DNA of 64,000 bases from Epiperipatus broadwayi (Eukaryota > Onychophora > Udeonychophora > Euonychophora > Peripatidae). The translations under genes and the position numbers were made by a program. Below the pieces are notes generated by a model. That model searched no databases. It saw nothing but the letters and a program-made list of their open reading frames with translations, and was not told where the DNA came from. Positions 12,940-24,955 of the stretch are shown piece by piece; positions within the stretch are counted from its first letter, which is position 1, and each line of letters begins with the position of its first letter. Where the stretch lies: positions 7,070,001 to 7,134,000 of the forward strand of contig JAQFVV010012395.1 in the NCBI GenBank assembly GCA_028023455.1. Direction: 5' to 3'.

Positions 12940-13225
12940 TATCCTCAGATTTTCAATGATATGAATGATTGAAGAGCTGGAGGATCTAGAAGATTGAAGC
13001 TTATCAATTAAATTTTGAAGATTTGCTATCTTAATATAAACTGAGCACTGATTGTATATAAGTGTGGGAGATGGTGATCTGGTCAACTGATGAGTACCAG
13101 TTCAGCATATATTGGAGATCATTTATCTTTTCCCAATGTATATGGTCATGTGCATTAGTTTTATAAAATGGAGTGGATAGTTGTAGGTAGCTTGAAAATC
13201 TGAGTTTAAATGCATTATTACACAT
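12940..13225 (+). repeat. Hammerhead-family repeat, decayed copy
   Basis: Shares the family order: TTTTCAATGATATGAATG, then TTGAAG/TTTGCTATCTTAATATAAACTGAGCACTG, the ribozyme, and a tail ending near 13210. The ribozyme region keeps stem I (GGTGATCT at 13073-13080 with AGATCA at about 13115-13121) and CTGATGA at 13087-13093. A deletion has removed GAAA and the 3' side of stem II, so this copy should not cleave. Box B-like sequence GAGTTTAAATGC lies at about 13202-13213. Confidence 0.75.
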
Positions 13226-13540
13226 ATTATACCGTTTATTTTTATATGGTACAAATATATTGGCATTTGATAAAAGCTAAAGAAAAAAGTAAATTTAGCG
13301 ATCTTATTAGAAGACTTGCAATTAATTTTTTTTTTAGTTTGTGTAAAAAAATTTTCCAATTGCATCATGTATTTTTTTTAAGTCATTCTGATACGTGAGA
13401 TGGTATTATACTCTGACAACATTTCTCAATAAACGTGAAGCTTAAATCTATGAAAAACGATCTAATATTTTTTCTTTTACGTTATATATCATTATATGAA
13501 TAATAAAAACATTACTGCTATTCTTTACGTTTTATTTAAC
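13226..13540. other. No recognisable feature
   Basis: Short AT-rich frames on both strands, none with family motifs. Confidence 0.5.
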
Positions 13541-13980
13541 ATGCAAAAGATATTTTAAACATGACAAAACTCTCCATACAGTAGTGCTACCCTGTGCCAA
13601 CCAGAGTGATCAATGGATACCAGAAAGTTTGTGCATAAAATCCCTATCTAGTGCCTACTCATCCAATATCCCCATACTGGTTTCTGGCTTGTGGCCTTCG
13701 TCAGTGAGGAGACTTGGATCTGCATTGCACCTTGATCTTAGGATCTAATGCAACCCTCAGCAGCCACCTTTTATCTCTACTTAACTACAAAACATGAGAA
13801 TAAAATTGAAAACACAATCATATTTTCAATCTAAGCTCAATAGCTTATATAGTCATATCGGTCTGAACTCAGTTCAGCACCCATATATTTTGGTGTCTTT
13901 TTCCTTGTTTAATAACAATTATGTGCTAGTATAAAAGATGGTGATCATGTGATGTTTAGTTTAACAAACGGTATTTTGTT
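13541..13980 (-). repeat. GATCACC fold-back family, single copy
   Basis: One unit of a dispersed family whose other copies lie at 16270, 40046, 46395, 46960 and 47880. Read on the minus strand it contains CTGACGAAGGCCACAAGCC, then AGAAACCAGTATGGGGATA and a conserved end GGAGAGTTTTG. The distal part (13795-13960) matches 46930-47090 inverted. No coding capacity. Confidence 0.8.
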
Positions 13981-16269
13981 GTGTGTGTTTTTTTTTTTTT
14001 AATGAAAGTTTGCTTGAGGTAATGGTCTTAATTAAAACATCGCCAATGACTTTTTTAAGATAGTAAAACTTTTAGCACGAATAATTTTAGCCTTATGAAT
14101 TCCTAACATTTCCTACGAAGAGTTTTCTTTGATTTTTTTCGTTTTACAATTCCGAAGTCAGTCAAAAGTGAAAGACCTAATCAGCAGATAGACTACAATT
14201 AATAAAAACGACAACGTTTTGACTGAAATTATGTAGACAAATAAACAAAAAATAAAAAATAAATACTCAGCATTTTTGGAATGTCAGTTAGGTGGTAATA
14301 ATGATTCTAAAATTGAGCTCTAATTAGATCTCGTATAATATTTATGTTTATTATTCTTTCATTTTAAACAAATAGTACGTTTTAGTGGTACTTTAAACTT
14401 TATTATCTTGAGTTGGTGTTAATTGTTATGTAGATAAGATTGAATTCAATCTTAAAAATATTTGCAGTATTTGCTTGATCGTAATAATCGCGAAACAGGA
14501 TGTAAGATTGAGATCTATATGTCGTAGAAACATCTTTAATTGCTTTCTCTACATTAAAGAAGTAAATTGTACGTTGGTGAGACTCGGTAATAAGGAAAAT
14601 ACAAATTAGTCTAACATTATTATAAGTATAAATTGAAGTTCTTTTCTTTATTACGTGGAAAACGGAATGTCGTCGTCTTATCCCTATAAGGTAATTTACG
14701 TCTTTTATTATATAAACTAAAAAAAGAAAGTGAATAGTCATTATTTTCTCAGTGTTATCAAAATTATTTTTAATATTAAAATTTTTTAAAGGAATGTATT
14801 TAGTGTCTTCATAAAATACATTTTAATGATATTTTATTTTAGTAATGTTTTTGACAAGATTAATTTTGGAGTGAAAAGATTACTTCAGACATCGATAAAA
14901 GAAAAAACAAAATTCAGTAGAAATTAATCCTTATTTTTGAAAATTTATGAACATTAGTAAAAATATTTATAGACAAATGATTATCAACAGTCAATAGATA
15001 ATCTTATTCTTTCACGTTTATAACTGTTTTAAAACAGACAAAGTGGTGGTCACGTGATGTTTATTTACGTTTATAACTGCTTAAAGATTTAAACATTTTT
15101 TAAAAAAATCCATCATCATAATTATTAATGAAAAATTAATAATAAACTCATTTTCTCTTTAAAAATATGATTCCAAATAATCTTTCATATATAAAAAATT
15201 CAATGAAATTGGTTTAAAGTCCAGTGTTATTAAAATATAAAATAGAATATTTTACTCAGTAATTCAAAAGTCCTTTAAGGTGATGAGAAAATGAGTTAGT
15301 TTTTATAAGTGAATACAACTTTCATGACATTGTTTTATAGGTCTCATGATCTGCTTTTAAATAGTTATCCCAAATGACACTTATTGCATATGATTACTTT
15401 CTCCGAGAACCACACATTTTATTAGCAGTAATAAATAAATCATTAAGAGTAATAATAAATCATTAAGAGCGTCTATCAAGGTTTGTCAAATGTTCTCTGG
15501 AAGGCCGGGCAGCATTTAATAAAGAGAACGGAGATTGAAGGGGGATTCTGTCATACCTTTATTGCCACTTAATTGCAAGGATACAGTTTTATAATATATT
15601 TAACTTTCAAAAATGGTCAATATTTTGAAAGTTTCGTAATCTGACAATAACTCTTGCCTTGGTTATATCACATGATCATATCATTAACTGGCGCTATATT
15701 ATTTATTTATTATTATTATTTCAATAAATAGCATAAAATTTCGAACATTTTGCAATTTATTTTTTAATTTTTCTGTTTTGATTTGGTCTATGGACTATTT
15801 GAATATTTTTTTTTATTGTTGTTTTGTTATATTAGGATTTTAAATGAGAATTTTGAGCTGAAATGAAACCTTATTCTTGCTGCGAGTCTTTTTTCTTTTA
15901 AAAAATGACCTTGCCAGATAATGCTTTGAAAACAAACTAAAATATGTATTTTTTCTCATTCATATTTTTAATTGCTTTTTTTTTTTTTTTGCTAAAAAAA
16001 AAAAAAAGCTAGTGGATAAATACGACTGCTTGCAAGAACTGCAAAAAAAAAAAAAAAAGTAAAGCGTGAAGAGAGTTATATAATCATGCAATAGGCTATG
16101 TAAAGGGTATTTTCATTTAAAATAACCTGTTTTAAAAAAATCTACATATTGAAATATGAGTGGAATCAATAATAAAAATTAAGATGTTTGGATTGTAAAC
16201 GTTAAATTGATTTACAGAAATATAAAAAAAGCTATGGATTGTTTCGTTTGATGATATTCAAAGTAATTA
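13981..16269. other. AT-rich DNA without supported gene
   Basis: An open minus-strand frame of 112 codons at 14741-14403 has no recognisable domain and is probably chance. A T17-GC-A14 hairpin-prone tract lies at about 15977-16008 and an A16 run near 16043. The slightly less AT-rich patch at 15480-15560 may be old transposon sequence. Confidence 0.5.
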
Positions 16270-16675
16270 AAACAGGTAAAACTCACTATAAATATTGCCA
16301 CACAATGTAAGCTAGAGTAATCAATGGTTTCCAGAAGGCTTGCGCATAAAATCTCCATCTAATGCCTACTCATCCAATATCCCCAGACTAGTTTCTGGCT
16401 TGTGGTCTTCGTCAGTGAGGAGCACAAGCCAGAAACTAGTATGGGGATATTGGATTAGTGCCCCTAGATCCAAGGCTTCTCACTGACAAAGACCATAATC
16501 AGAACTCGGCTGGGAATATTGGATGAGTAGGCACTAGATGGGGATTTTATGCACAAGCCTTCTGGTATCCATTGATTACTCTAGCTTGCAGTGTGTGGCA
16601 ATAGTTAATACGAGTTTTGTCTGTTTTAATAACAGTTATAAGCAAGCATAAGAAATGGTGATCATGTGATGTTTA
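16270..16675. repeat. GATCACC fold-back family, inverted pair
   Basis: The left unit (about 16270-16422) reads on the minus strand and the right unit (about 16423-16675) on the plus strand. They share TACTCATCCAATATCCCCAG and its complement at mirrored positions, and the flanks end in the family's TGGTGATCATGTGATGTT. The centre differs from the 40-kb and 46-kb pairs because the middle spacer is rearranged, with a partial duplication around 16423-16470. Confidence 0.8.
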
Positions 16676-16767
16676 TTGGATATTGAAAGCAAATAGTAAT
16701 GAGAATGTAATCTAGACTTGATTTACTAAAAGACCTAAAAGATCAGTTTGAAGCAGTTAGAGAATCT

Positions 16768-17097
16768 ATGAAATCCAAATCATTATATAATAGTTATTTA
16801 AAAATGGTTTTTCAAGGAAAAACAAAAGATAATATCAAAATTAAATTGAATAAAATTGAGAAAGATAAAACTAAATTAAACATGAAATTGCAGTTTTATG
16901 AAAATGAAGTAAATAGAAAAAAAAAATCAATACGATTTGAAACAACCATTGAAATAAATGGGTTATTTTATAACAAAGATGAAAATATTTTATCTAGGAT
17001 TAATAAATTGAAAATAAAATTGAAGTTAGATGATTTTATTGATATTGATGTATGTGGACTATTAAATAAGTATAAAACAACTCATTCTACTTGGTAA
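16768..17097 (+). CDS. Unidentified Lys-rich reading frame, 109 codons
   Basis: An open frame whose in-frame upstream sequence (from about 16720) also reads LLKDLKDQFEAVRES, so the true coding segment may be longer than the ATG suggests. The product is rich in Lys, Asn and Ile and has heptad-like stretches compatible with a coiled coil (residues about 20-60), ending NKYKTTHSTW. I do not recognise the family. It lies beside fold-back repeats, so an N-terminal piece of a mobile-element protein is one possibility; chance in AT-rich DNA is the other. No promoter or splice signals can be argued. Confidence 0.3.
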   Translation: MKSKSLYNSYLKMVFQGKTKDNIKIKLNKIEKDKTKLNMKLQFYENEVNRKKKSIRFETTIEINGLFYNKDENILSRINKLKIKLKLDDFIDIDVCGLLNKYKTTHSTW

Positions 17098-17520
17098 ATA
17101 AAATGTAAAAGAGGGAAACATGATAAGCAAACTACTCATAAAGGAAAAGTCTTTTATATGCACTAAGGATATATATGATAACATTTACTAATCCCATTGT
17201 TGCAATTCGAAGAATCTTCATAATTTAGGCTTTGACTAAATAAAGCAAAGATTTATTGCAACAAGTCAAAATTAGAGCCACTGGTAAAGGCTATAAATTT
17301 ATTTGAATAAAAAATGACAAAGTGTTGAGTTAAAAAAAAGGAGAATGAGAAGATAATATGAGTTGAAAATGTCTAGAAAATTGATGATTTGATTTCATAT
17401 GTATTTGTCTTGTAATAGGCCATTTTAATGATTTATGAAGTATTGCAAGTTTTTTAGGGAAACAATTTCTATGATCAAAGATAACAATGATGAAATTAGG
17501 ATTGGAATATTTAATATTTC
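17098..17520. other. No recognisable feature
   Basis: Short AT-rich frames only. A possible continuation of the upstream frame in other phases is not supported. Confidence 0.45.
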
Positions 17521-17521
17521 A

Positions 17522-17578
17522 TCTGATTGATCAAAATTTTCTAAAAATGATCTGATTGGTCAAAATTTTCTAAAAATT
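17522..17578. repeat. Tandem duplication, ~27-bp unit
   Basis: CTGATTGATCAAAATTTTCT and CTGATTGGTCAAAATTTTCT follow one another with the same AAAAATKAT continuation. Confidence 0.85.
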
Positions 17579-17969
17579 ATTTAAAATGTTGACACTTTGG
17601 TTGCATGTAATTATAAGATGTGTAAAAAATATTTGTGTATTTTCTGTATGACGACTAAGCTGTTAATATTTGTTGATATATTTGTACTATTTGAAACTAA
17701 TATTAGTCTTGAAGAAACATGAAGATATAGTGTGCATAGATTAAAACAATTGTATATTACCTAAAAACAGAAAAAGACATGTCTTGATTTTTATCAGTGA
17801 CAATAATATTAAATACTAAATCTAATTTTTCTGATTGTGAAAGTTTACATATAGAATTTAAGTTGAATAATTCAAATTTAATCTTGCTTTTAACTTGTAT
17901 GCCACCAATGACTTAAATATTGATTTATTTAAAAATAATTTTAAAATTGTTAAGTATTATTTAGATACA

Positions 17970-18217
17970 AGTTTATACCTGTCCTATGGAAAAGCCTTGT
18001 TTGTTTTTTTTAATTCATTGATTTAACAATTTTTTTTAAAGATTTAATATAAATTAAACAAAAGATTTTAATATTACATAAATAAATGTGAGAAATGAAC
18101 CCAGCCTACGGAAAGACCATGGTTTTTGTAATAGTTTTTTTAATTAGTTGCTTTAACAAACGTTTTTGAAGATTTAATGTAAATTTAACAAAAGATTATT
18201 ATATAAATAAATGTGGG
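17970..18217. repeat. Diverged tandem duplication, ~120-bp unit
   Basis: Two copies, about 17970-18092 and 18098-18217, share CC(T/A)RYGGAAAG, TTTTTTTAATT, TTTAACAA, AAAGATTTAAT and CAAAAGATT..., then ATAAATAAATGTG in the same order with point changes. No coding content. Confidence 0.75.
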
Positions 18218-18270
18218 CAATTCTAAATTGGAGGAAAAAATGTTTGTAACAACTTGGTCTGTTTGGTATG

Positions 18271-18306
18271 CTTCATAAATGTACCTGGCAAGGTACATTT
18301 TTGAAG
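18271..18306. repeat. Short near-perfect hairpin
   Basis: CTTCATAAATGTACCT, loop GGCA, AGGTACATTTTTGAAG: sixteen paired positions with one mismatch. Role unknown. Confidence 0.8.
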
Positions 18307-19397
18307 TGTACACAATAAATTAAAGTATTAATAAAGCTAATTTAAAATTTAAAATTTTTAAAAGAGCAATATATATTTCTTAAAACAGAAATTCTGTAGT
18401 GCAATTTGGAAGGAATATTCTTTTTATCCTTCAAGTGGGAAATAGATTTCTGGATGTAAAGTTAAAATTTATAGATACAATTAATGGTAGAAGATCTGAA
18501 AAAGGAAAGTTTTTAAGTGTTAAGTTGATTAAATAATGAAGCATGAGTGAATAGAATACCACGTCAACCAGTGAAGAATATCTGTTATTGAAAAAAGATT
18601 CTATGTATTTAGGAAAAACTCTACCCAATTCATTAATAAGAAAGTAGTTCTATGGAGCCATTTATTGACAAATGCTTCATGTATCATGTCAAAATCCAAC
18701 AACAGCATGAATTGAAAAGAAGTGAAAACATGAGTTAAAAATGATTAAACTTATCCTATTTACTATAACTAGCCAAATATAATATATACACAAGTTAAAT
18801 TTAAAACTATGGCTTGATATTGTTCTGTCATGATCAACATGTGTGCATAGTGATCTTTCAATCATTAAACCCATCTCTGCTGATGGTCAGGAGATGTTTT
18901 AGAGAAGATGAAAAAGCCAATATTATTAAATAATTAAATTGGTAAGTGGGTAAACTATTGTATATTTTTCTTTCAAGTAATCCAAACACATGGAGGCTTA
19001 CACTGTTATATCCAGTTTGCTAGCTGAAAAACCTTACAGAATTTAAACTTTTGATTTTAAAAACATCATTTTTATAATAATGATGATGATGATTATTAAC
19101 AATTGAAATTTTCTGATCTGAGAATTGAAATTAAAATGATCACCCCCCCCCAAATATCTTGTCATAGTTAAGTAAAAAAGTGTATATTATTCAGATATAT
19201 ATGTTAGACTATGGTCATAATCCTAACATAATGGCAGTATGCGTTTTCAATTTGAGGCATTCATTTAGAAATTTTAGCAGTCTTTTTAAAAACATGCATA
19301 GCCGATGGATACATAAAATAAAAAAAAATGTAAATCTCATTTTATATGCAGCCTCAATATTAGATCTTGAGTATAAAGACAATGGAATTGAGTTAAG
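18307..19397. other. No recognisable feature
   Basis: No supported frame. Holds a C10 run at about 19142-19151 and a short (ATG)n tract near 19078-19094. Confidence 0.5.
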
Positions 19398-19728
19398 ACC
19401 TATGTCAGGGGTCCCCAATCTTTTTGTACTTAAGAGCACAGTCTATAATACTGGCCAGGTGGTGGGCACAATTTATTTTTTCAATATAAATTTTATTTTT
19501 TCAATATAAATTTATAGTTGGATATTGTTAATAATACACATAATGTACAAAAAAATATTTATTTGATTACAATATAATACAATAATTTATAAGAAATTTT
19601 ACAAATTAAATTTATTTGTATCAGATAAATAATTTTTTATCATGTTTGGATAGCAGTGGGCACACTTAAAATGGTCTTCAGGTACCATGGTGCCCACAGG
19701 CATAGGGTTGGGCACCCCTGACCTATGT
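19398..19728. mobile_element. hAT-like MITE with 8-bp target-site duplication
   Basis: The element proper is 19406-19720. It begins CAGGGGTCCCCAATCTTTTT and ends GGTTGGGCACCCCTG, terminal inverted repeats of the hAT superfamily type (CAGGGGTCCCCAA...). Perfect 8-bp duplications ACCTATGT lie at 19398-19405 and 19721-19728, the size hAT transposases make. At 315 bp it encodes nothing and would rely on a transposase supplied elsewhere. Confidence 0.92.
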
Positions 19729-20155
19729 TTAATATGACAGACGAGTTTTATTAAAAAAATCCCTCTTATCATAATATTCATTCTTTTTCCATACAGAAAA
19801 AAGCTCAAGTCTCAATAGAAAGATGTTATATTTAGTTAGTGGGTTTTTCAAGTAGATGTTTAAATATATAGATTAATTTCTGGTAGTGTGATCAAAATCA
19901 GTTTATCCTTAAAAGCAAAAAAGTGCACCAATCCTTGCAATGTATTATTAACATTTTCGATTGAGTTCTGGCATAAAATTTATGTGAGCAGATAGCTTTT
20001 CATATTTTGTGATCATTATTAAAGGCATTTGTTTTTAATGTTGTTGATAACATAATAGAAATGTTCAAAACTTTATCTGGATATCCAAAAGTATTATTAA
20101 AGTTTATGAACTAAATCTGTTAATTTTAGCCAACAATGATCAAAGAATTCATTCT

Positions 20156-20268
20156 AGTCAAGCGTTGTTAGCCGAGAGGTCATCGCACCTGCATTGCAAG
20201 CAAGTAGTTGGTTGCAGACAGGTGTGGGTTCACGTCCCGGCCGATGCTATGACATATGAAAGAAAAAA
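20156..20268 (+). mobile_element. tRNA-only retroposon, long T-arm type
   Basis: Head AGTCAAGC, tRNA-like body with GCGTTGTTAGCCGAGAGGTC (box A-like) and GGGTTCACGTCCCGG (box B-like), acceptor end CCGATGC, then TATGACATATGAAAG and poly(A). Perfect duplications AAAGAATTCATTCT flank it at 20142-20155 and 20269-20282. The anticodon arm is rearranged, so it is a pseudo-tRNA. The head and tail pair as an extension of the acceptor stem. Confidence 0.9.
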
Positions 20269-20282
20269 AAAGAATTCATTCT

Positions 20283-22949
20283 GTGTCGCATAATCAAAAA
20301 ATTATCACCAAAAAGTAGCTATTATTTATTTCATTATTCAATAGAAAAAGTAATATTCTGGGTAATGCCCATAGATATTTCCTGCTGAGACAAAATTGTG
20401 ACTGGGCTCCATAATTTCTATGTGTATGGGAGCTTATAATGAAGCTTTGAAGAAAGTCATAAAAAAAAGTATTAACTATATAAAAAATTATCTTTAATGC
20501 CTATTATGGATTTATGTAGCAGAGACTCTTTATGATACTTGCAAAATGGCTACCAGCTTCCATTTCTGTTAAAGTTGCAATACTTATGATATTTTTTCAT
20601 TAGGATCTTCAATTAACTGACTAAACAGCATTTGAACTAATTTCAAATCAGTAGAAATAAAGTAGTCTCTCAAATGTCAATAATATTTCTAATTTGCTGT
20701 TAATTGATAAAAGACCTTTTGACTTTTATATGAAAATGTTTACTATGTAAAAATTTTCCATTTATAATTACTTAATTAGAAAGCTCTTGCTAGAACAGTA
20801 GCCTAAGGCTAAGAGTAGAAGTATTTCATTCAAAACAAGTTTGTTTTGTCTGTAACAGTCTGATAATTTATTTTTATTTTTAGCCTTGGGTAGTTAACCT
20901 TGATTGCATATTTTAGAAAGATTTGACTGCAATTCATTACAAAAATATTATTCATTAAGTTGATAATCTCTAGTCTAATGAATGACTAACAAAAACTCTT
21001 TAGTCTTTGGCAGTTAATTTTGATTGGCTACAGATATAGAAAGAGTTTTCTAATTAAAGAATTATAAATGAAAGATTCCCCATAATAAATATTTTCATCT
21101 AAATATTCTTTTAAAAATATCATTATATATATATGTTGTGCCATTACAATTTAGTCATTATCTAAATTTATCTTAATGTGCATGTAAAAAATGTAAAACC
21201 AAAATCATCATCACATTTTTATATAACAATAAAGAAAGCTGTAAGGCATCCAAGTTTAAACCCTACAAGATCCAGTTTTAAAAGCTTTAGACAGAAAGAG
21301 AGTGGGTCAACAATTATATTCTTTATTTGTTTGTGTGTTAATAAAACTCAAACAGAATGGTACACACATTTAATTATTTAATATTTGATTTTTTCTGTTA
21401 AAAAGCAAAGTTGCACATATATAGGCAATGTATGTGTAAACTATTTAATTGTTTTATATTTCAAATATTCAACATTTTAACTTTCTTTAAAACTAACCTA
21501 TGCTTGATCAATTCTAATATATTATTCTATACTTCTATTTTGCTTTTCTATAATTGTAATTGGGATTCAAAAGTTACAGATTTAATTTTAAATATTGGGG
21601 TTATAATTACTAAGCTGGCAATTAGATTATTGTAATGACAGTTTATGAATGATTTGAAATGATAAAGTGTGTGTGTACATTACATACAGAAATTTACATT
21701 TATTATATATTGAAAGGAAGAAGGGAGAAAATCTGTTGAATCAGATATCTGTTTTTATAGCAATTTTGTTTTTATAAATGATTGTTTGTCATTTTGGGAG
21801 CTTAAGCTTGGTGGGAACTCTAATTTTGAAATTGTCTCATCTTAAGATTAAAGGAAAGAAACTCCAATTTTAGATATTACAGATATACGTGAAAAAGGAT
21901 TAAGTCTATTTTTTTTTAAGACAAAAGTGTCTGAAAACTAGGTGTGTGATTTTTTGGGTTGGTCAAAAATAGCAATTCACACTATCACTCTAATTGGGTG
22001 AGTTGACTCAAAAATCAGATATAAAAGCAGTCTGGAAAATCAGTTGAGCTATTAGATTATTGTTATTATAATATATTGTGAGAGAGACTTTTTAAAAATT
22101 ATTGAAACTAAAGCAGACAAACATTTTTAGTTCTGCTAGATAGTTTTTTTTTTTAAATCATTTTTTTATGAAGTTTTGAATGTTGAAAATATAAGAAATG
22201 ACAGGGTAGAAAAATTAGATATGTGTCCCATCAAGGCCTGACCATCGTAGAGCTGCAGATCATATAGGAAAGAAAAGATGTCTTGTCTGAAAAATAATAT
22301 TCTACACTTTTCAACTGACCAGAGAAATAAGATGTTTTTAGCTGGAAAGAAGAAAACATTCACCTGCATTCGAAAGAGATCAGAAAGATGAATTAATCTA
22401 CTGATAAATATTAATCATCGAATCCAATTAATTGATCCAGTAACTGAGTTTGAACCCCAGAAAAATTACAATGTGAAAACAACTGCTGTATTTCATCCAC
22501 GACGAGAATCATACTGAACGGAAAAATTTAAAATCGGTATAAGAATTTCTAAATTGTCCACTAAAGCAAATAACCGTATTTGAATCATCATCATCAAATA
22601 GTTATACACCTCAAGAAAGAGATTGTTCCAAAATAAAACAGAAATGGTAGCTGCAGAAATATAGACATTATAAAAGATAAGCTTGAGCTCTTGGAAGTTC
22701 GCCACAAAACAAAGGATCGGTAATATGACTTTTTATATCTATTTTCTTTATGATATCAGAGTCTTAATAAAATTTTAGCAATAAAGTCATAGTTTATTTA
22801 AAGAACTTTTAAAGACAATTCATATCAATTAAAAACAATAATTTCTTGCCAATAATAACCTTGAGCTTCATAAGTGGTTTTGAATGTTTCAAAATTATTT
22901 GTTTATTGATTTACAGTTATGAAATATTAATGTGTAAAATAATTTTTTG
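20283..22949. other. AT-rich DNA without supported gene
   Basis: Frames of 60-75 codons occur on both strands but none carries a recognisable domain. Part of 20930-21000 resembles the palindrome family at 48045-48285 (AATCTCTAGTCTAATGAATGACTAA). Confidence 0.5.
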
Positions 22950-24005
22950 TATTATTATTTTGGTTTTAAATAATATTTTGGTTTTTATGGGGTAAACACA
23001 CACCTACATAATAATATTTTTACATGTGTATAATTGTGTGCGAATGTGAAGTAATAAGCAGTGTTAAAATATTAAATTATTTTGTTTTAAACATACACAA
23101 AAAACAACCCCTTTCTCCAAATAATTGATGTCGGCAATCAAATGTAAAATAAAAGGAAGGTAAATTAGTATTTAATCATCATCCAAAAACACCCACCCCT
23201 CTCACTAATTATTGTCAGCAATCAAATGTACACCACCACTAAAAGTAACATAAACGGTTACACCCCTTTCCCCAATAATTGTTGTCTACAATTGTACATA
23301 CAAAGAAACACCCCTCCCAATAATTAGTATTGGCAATCAAATGTAAACCAATCAAAGTAAGACCACAACTTAAAACTACTATTCTTTAAATGGTTAACCC
23401 ACCCCTTCACCCAATAATTGTTGTCTACAACCGTACACACAAAAAAACATCCTCCCAATAATTAGTGTCAATCAAATGTAAAACAATCAAAGTAAGACGG
23501 TAACTTATTATTTAAACGTAATCCAAATTACTATTTGAAACTATACCGAAAAACAACCTTTTGTCAATAAAAATTAAACAAACAACAACTATTATTGTCC
23601 CATTGTCAAAAATATTTATTCGTAGAAACAAAAATCATAATTTATAAATGAAAGGAAGTCATATCGGTCATCAATCAAATGTAAACCGATAAAAGTAACG
23701 GTTTTAATTTTTATTTAAACATACACACACATACACATGTGAAAAAAAAAACCAACACTTCTCCCAATAATTGTTGTTGGCAATCAAATGGAAACCTATC
23801 AAAGTAACGTCAATTATTATTTAAAGATCCATCCAAAAAAAACCCATTCTCTTTTAAATTTCGGCAATCCAATTTTACAAAAACAGTAATACTATTTAAA
23901 AAAAAAAACAAATTACTATTTGAACACACACCAAAAAAGACCCTCTTGTCAATAAAAATTAAAAACAACTATTATTATACCATTATAAACTTTGTAAACA
24001 AACAA
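22950..24005. repeat. Degenerate tandem array with CAATCAAATGTAAACC core
   Basis: About ten irregular copies of a motif running CCCCTCCCAATAATTGTTGTC, then GGCAATCAAATGTAAACC and AATCAAAGTAA, separated by 40-90 bp of variable sequence (ATTATTTAAA, ATCCAAA). Spacing and sequence are too irregular for a CRISPR array and no gene context fits one. The array may be the interior of a DNA transposon: DNA just downstream (24040-24075) weakly resembles 27375-27410, inside another TIR element. Confidence 0.7.
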
Positions 24006-24129
24006 AAAAAACAAAACATCAATATTAATAGAGAATCGCTGGCCCGGGAAAGTTATATTAATGTGTTTTTGATTAGAAATCGCGCCTCTAGCAGCTGACA
24101 CGAAGGATCAGATGACAACCAAAAAATGA

Positions 24130-24955
24130 AACAAATCTATTAGAACTAAAAAAAATGTGTTTATTACCATTCATTGCTATTTGTTTCAATATTCCTTGGT
24201 ATATTATAAATGTTTTAATTATAAATTTATTTAACATATTGATTACATAAGTAATATTTATTAAGGCAATAAACCTCAAAAATATGTGCTTGAAAATGCC
24301 AAGGTAGGGACCTCTACAGGTCTTAACCACAAGCTTACGCTTTGGAAGAAAAGAGGGGAACCCTTCTTTACTTCAACCTACTTTCTATAAAAATAAGTGA
24401 AGCTGAAGTGGTTAGATCTCAGAGCATGAAGCTATTCAATACTTCACTGATTAAGTCTACAATTCCTATTTCACATTAGTATTCGCGTGAAATCTTTCGA
24501 TTTACAATGAATCAATGGAATGATCTTCGCATTTTCAAGTGCATATTCTTGAGGTTTATTGCCTTAGTAAATATTACTTACGTAATCTATATGCAGTAAT
24601 CAATATGCATTAAATAAATTTATAATTACAACTTTAAATAATCGTAATAGATTTCTAACTATAAGATCTTTCCATTGACTCATTGTAAATCAAAATCGAA
24701 AGATTTCGAGAGTACTAATGTGAAATAAGAATCATGGCATTAATCAATGAAGTATTGAATAGCTTTGCACTCTCAAATCTAACCACTTCAGCTTTACCTA
24801 TTTATCTAGAAAGTAGGTTGAAGTAAAGAAGGATTACCTTCTTTTCTTCCAAAGCGTAAGCTTGTGGTTAAGACCTGTAGAGATCCCTACCTTCGCATTT
24901 TCAAGCACATATTCTTGAGGTTTATTGCCTTAGTAAATATAAATGTTTTAATAAA
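24130..24955. repeat. Complex inverted repeat (Y-X-y-x-y)
   Basis: Block X (about 24288-24533, containing GGTCTTAACCACAAGCTTACG) recurs inverted at 24668-24895. Block Y (about 24130-24290, with AAGGCAATAAACCTCAA) recurs inverted in the centre at 24536-24660 and again at the right end, 24896-24950. The result is a two-module palindrome with one module in excess. Divergence between arms is modest. No coding content. Confidence 0.8.

Noticed and set aside
13031-13225. Minus-strand 64-codon frame similar to one at 59728-59934
   Set aside because: The protein similarity only reflects the shared hammerhead-family repeat; the ribozyme lies across both frames.
13690-13720. Calling the GATCACC family a definite hammerhead
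   Set aside because: CTGACGA and GAAA are spaced correctly, but stem II is flanked by unpaired A residues and stems I and III do not form; reported only as a possibility.
14403-14741. 112-codon minus-strand frame as a gene
   Set aside because: No domain, AT-rich composition, no splice or promoter support; length is compatible with chance.
22950-24005. CRISPR-like array
   Set aside because: Repeat units and spacing are irregular and diverged, and the window is animal DNA.
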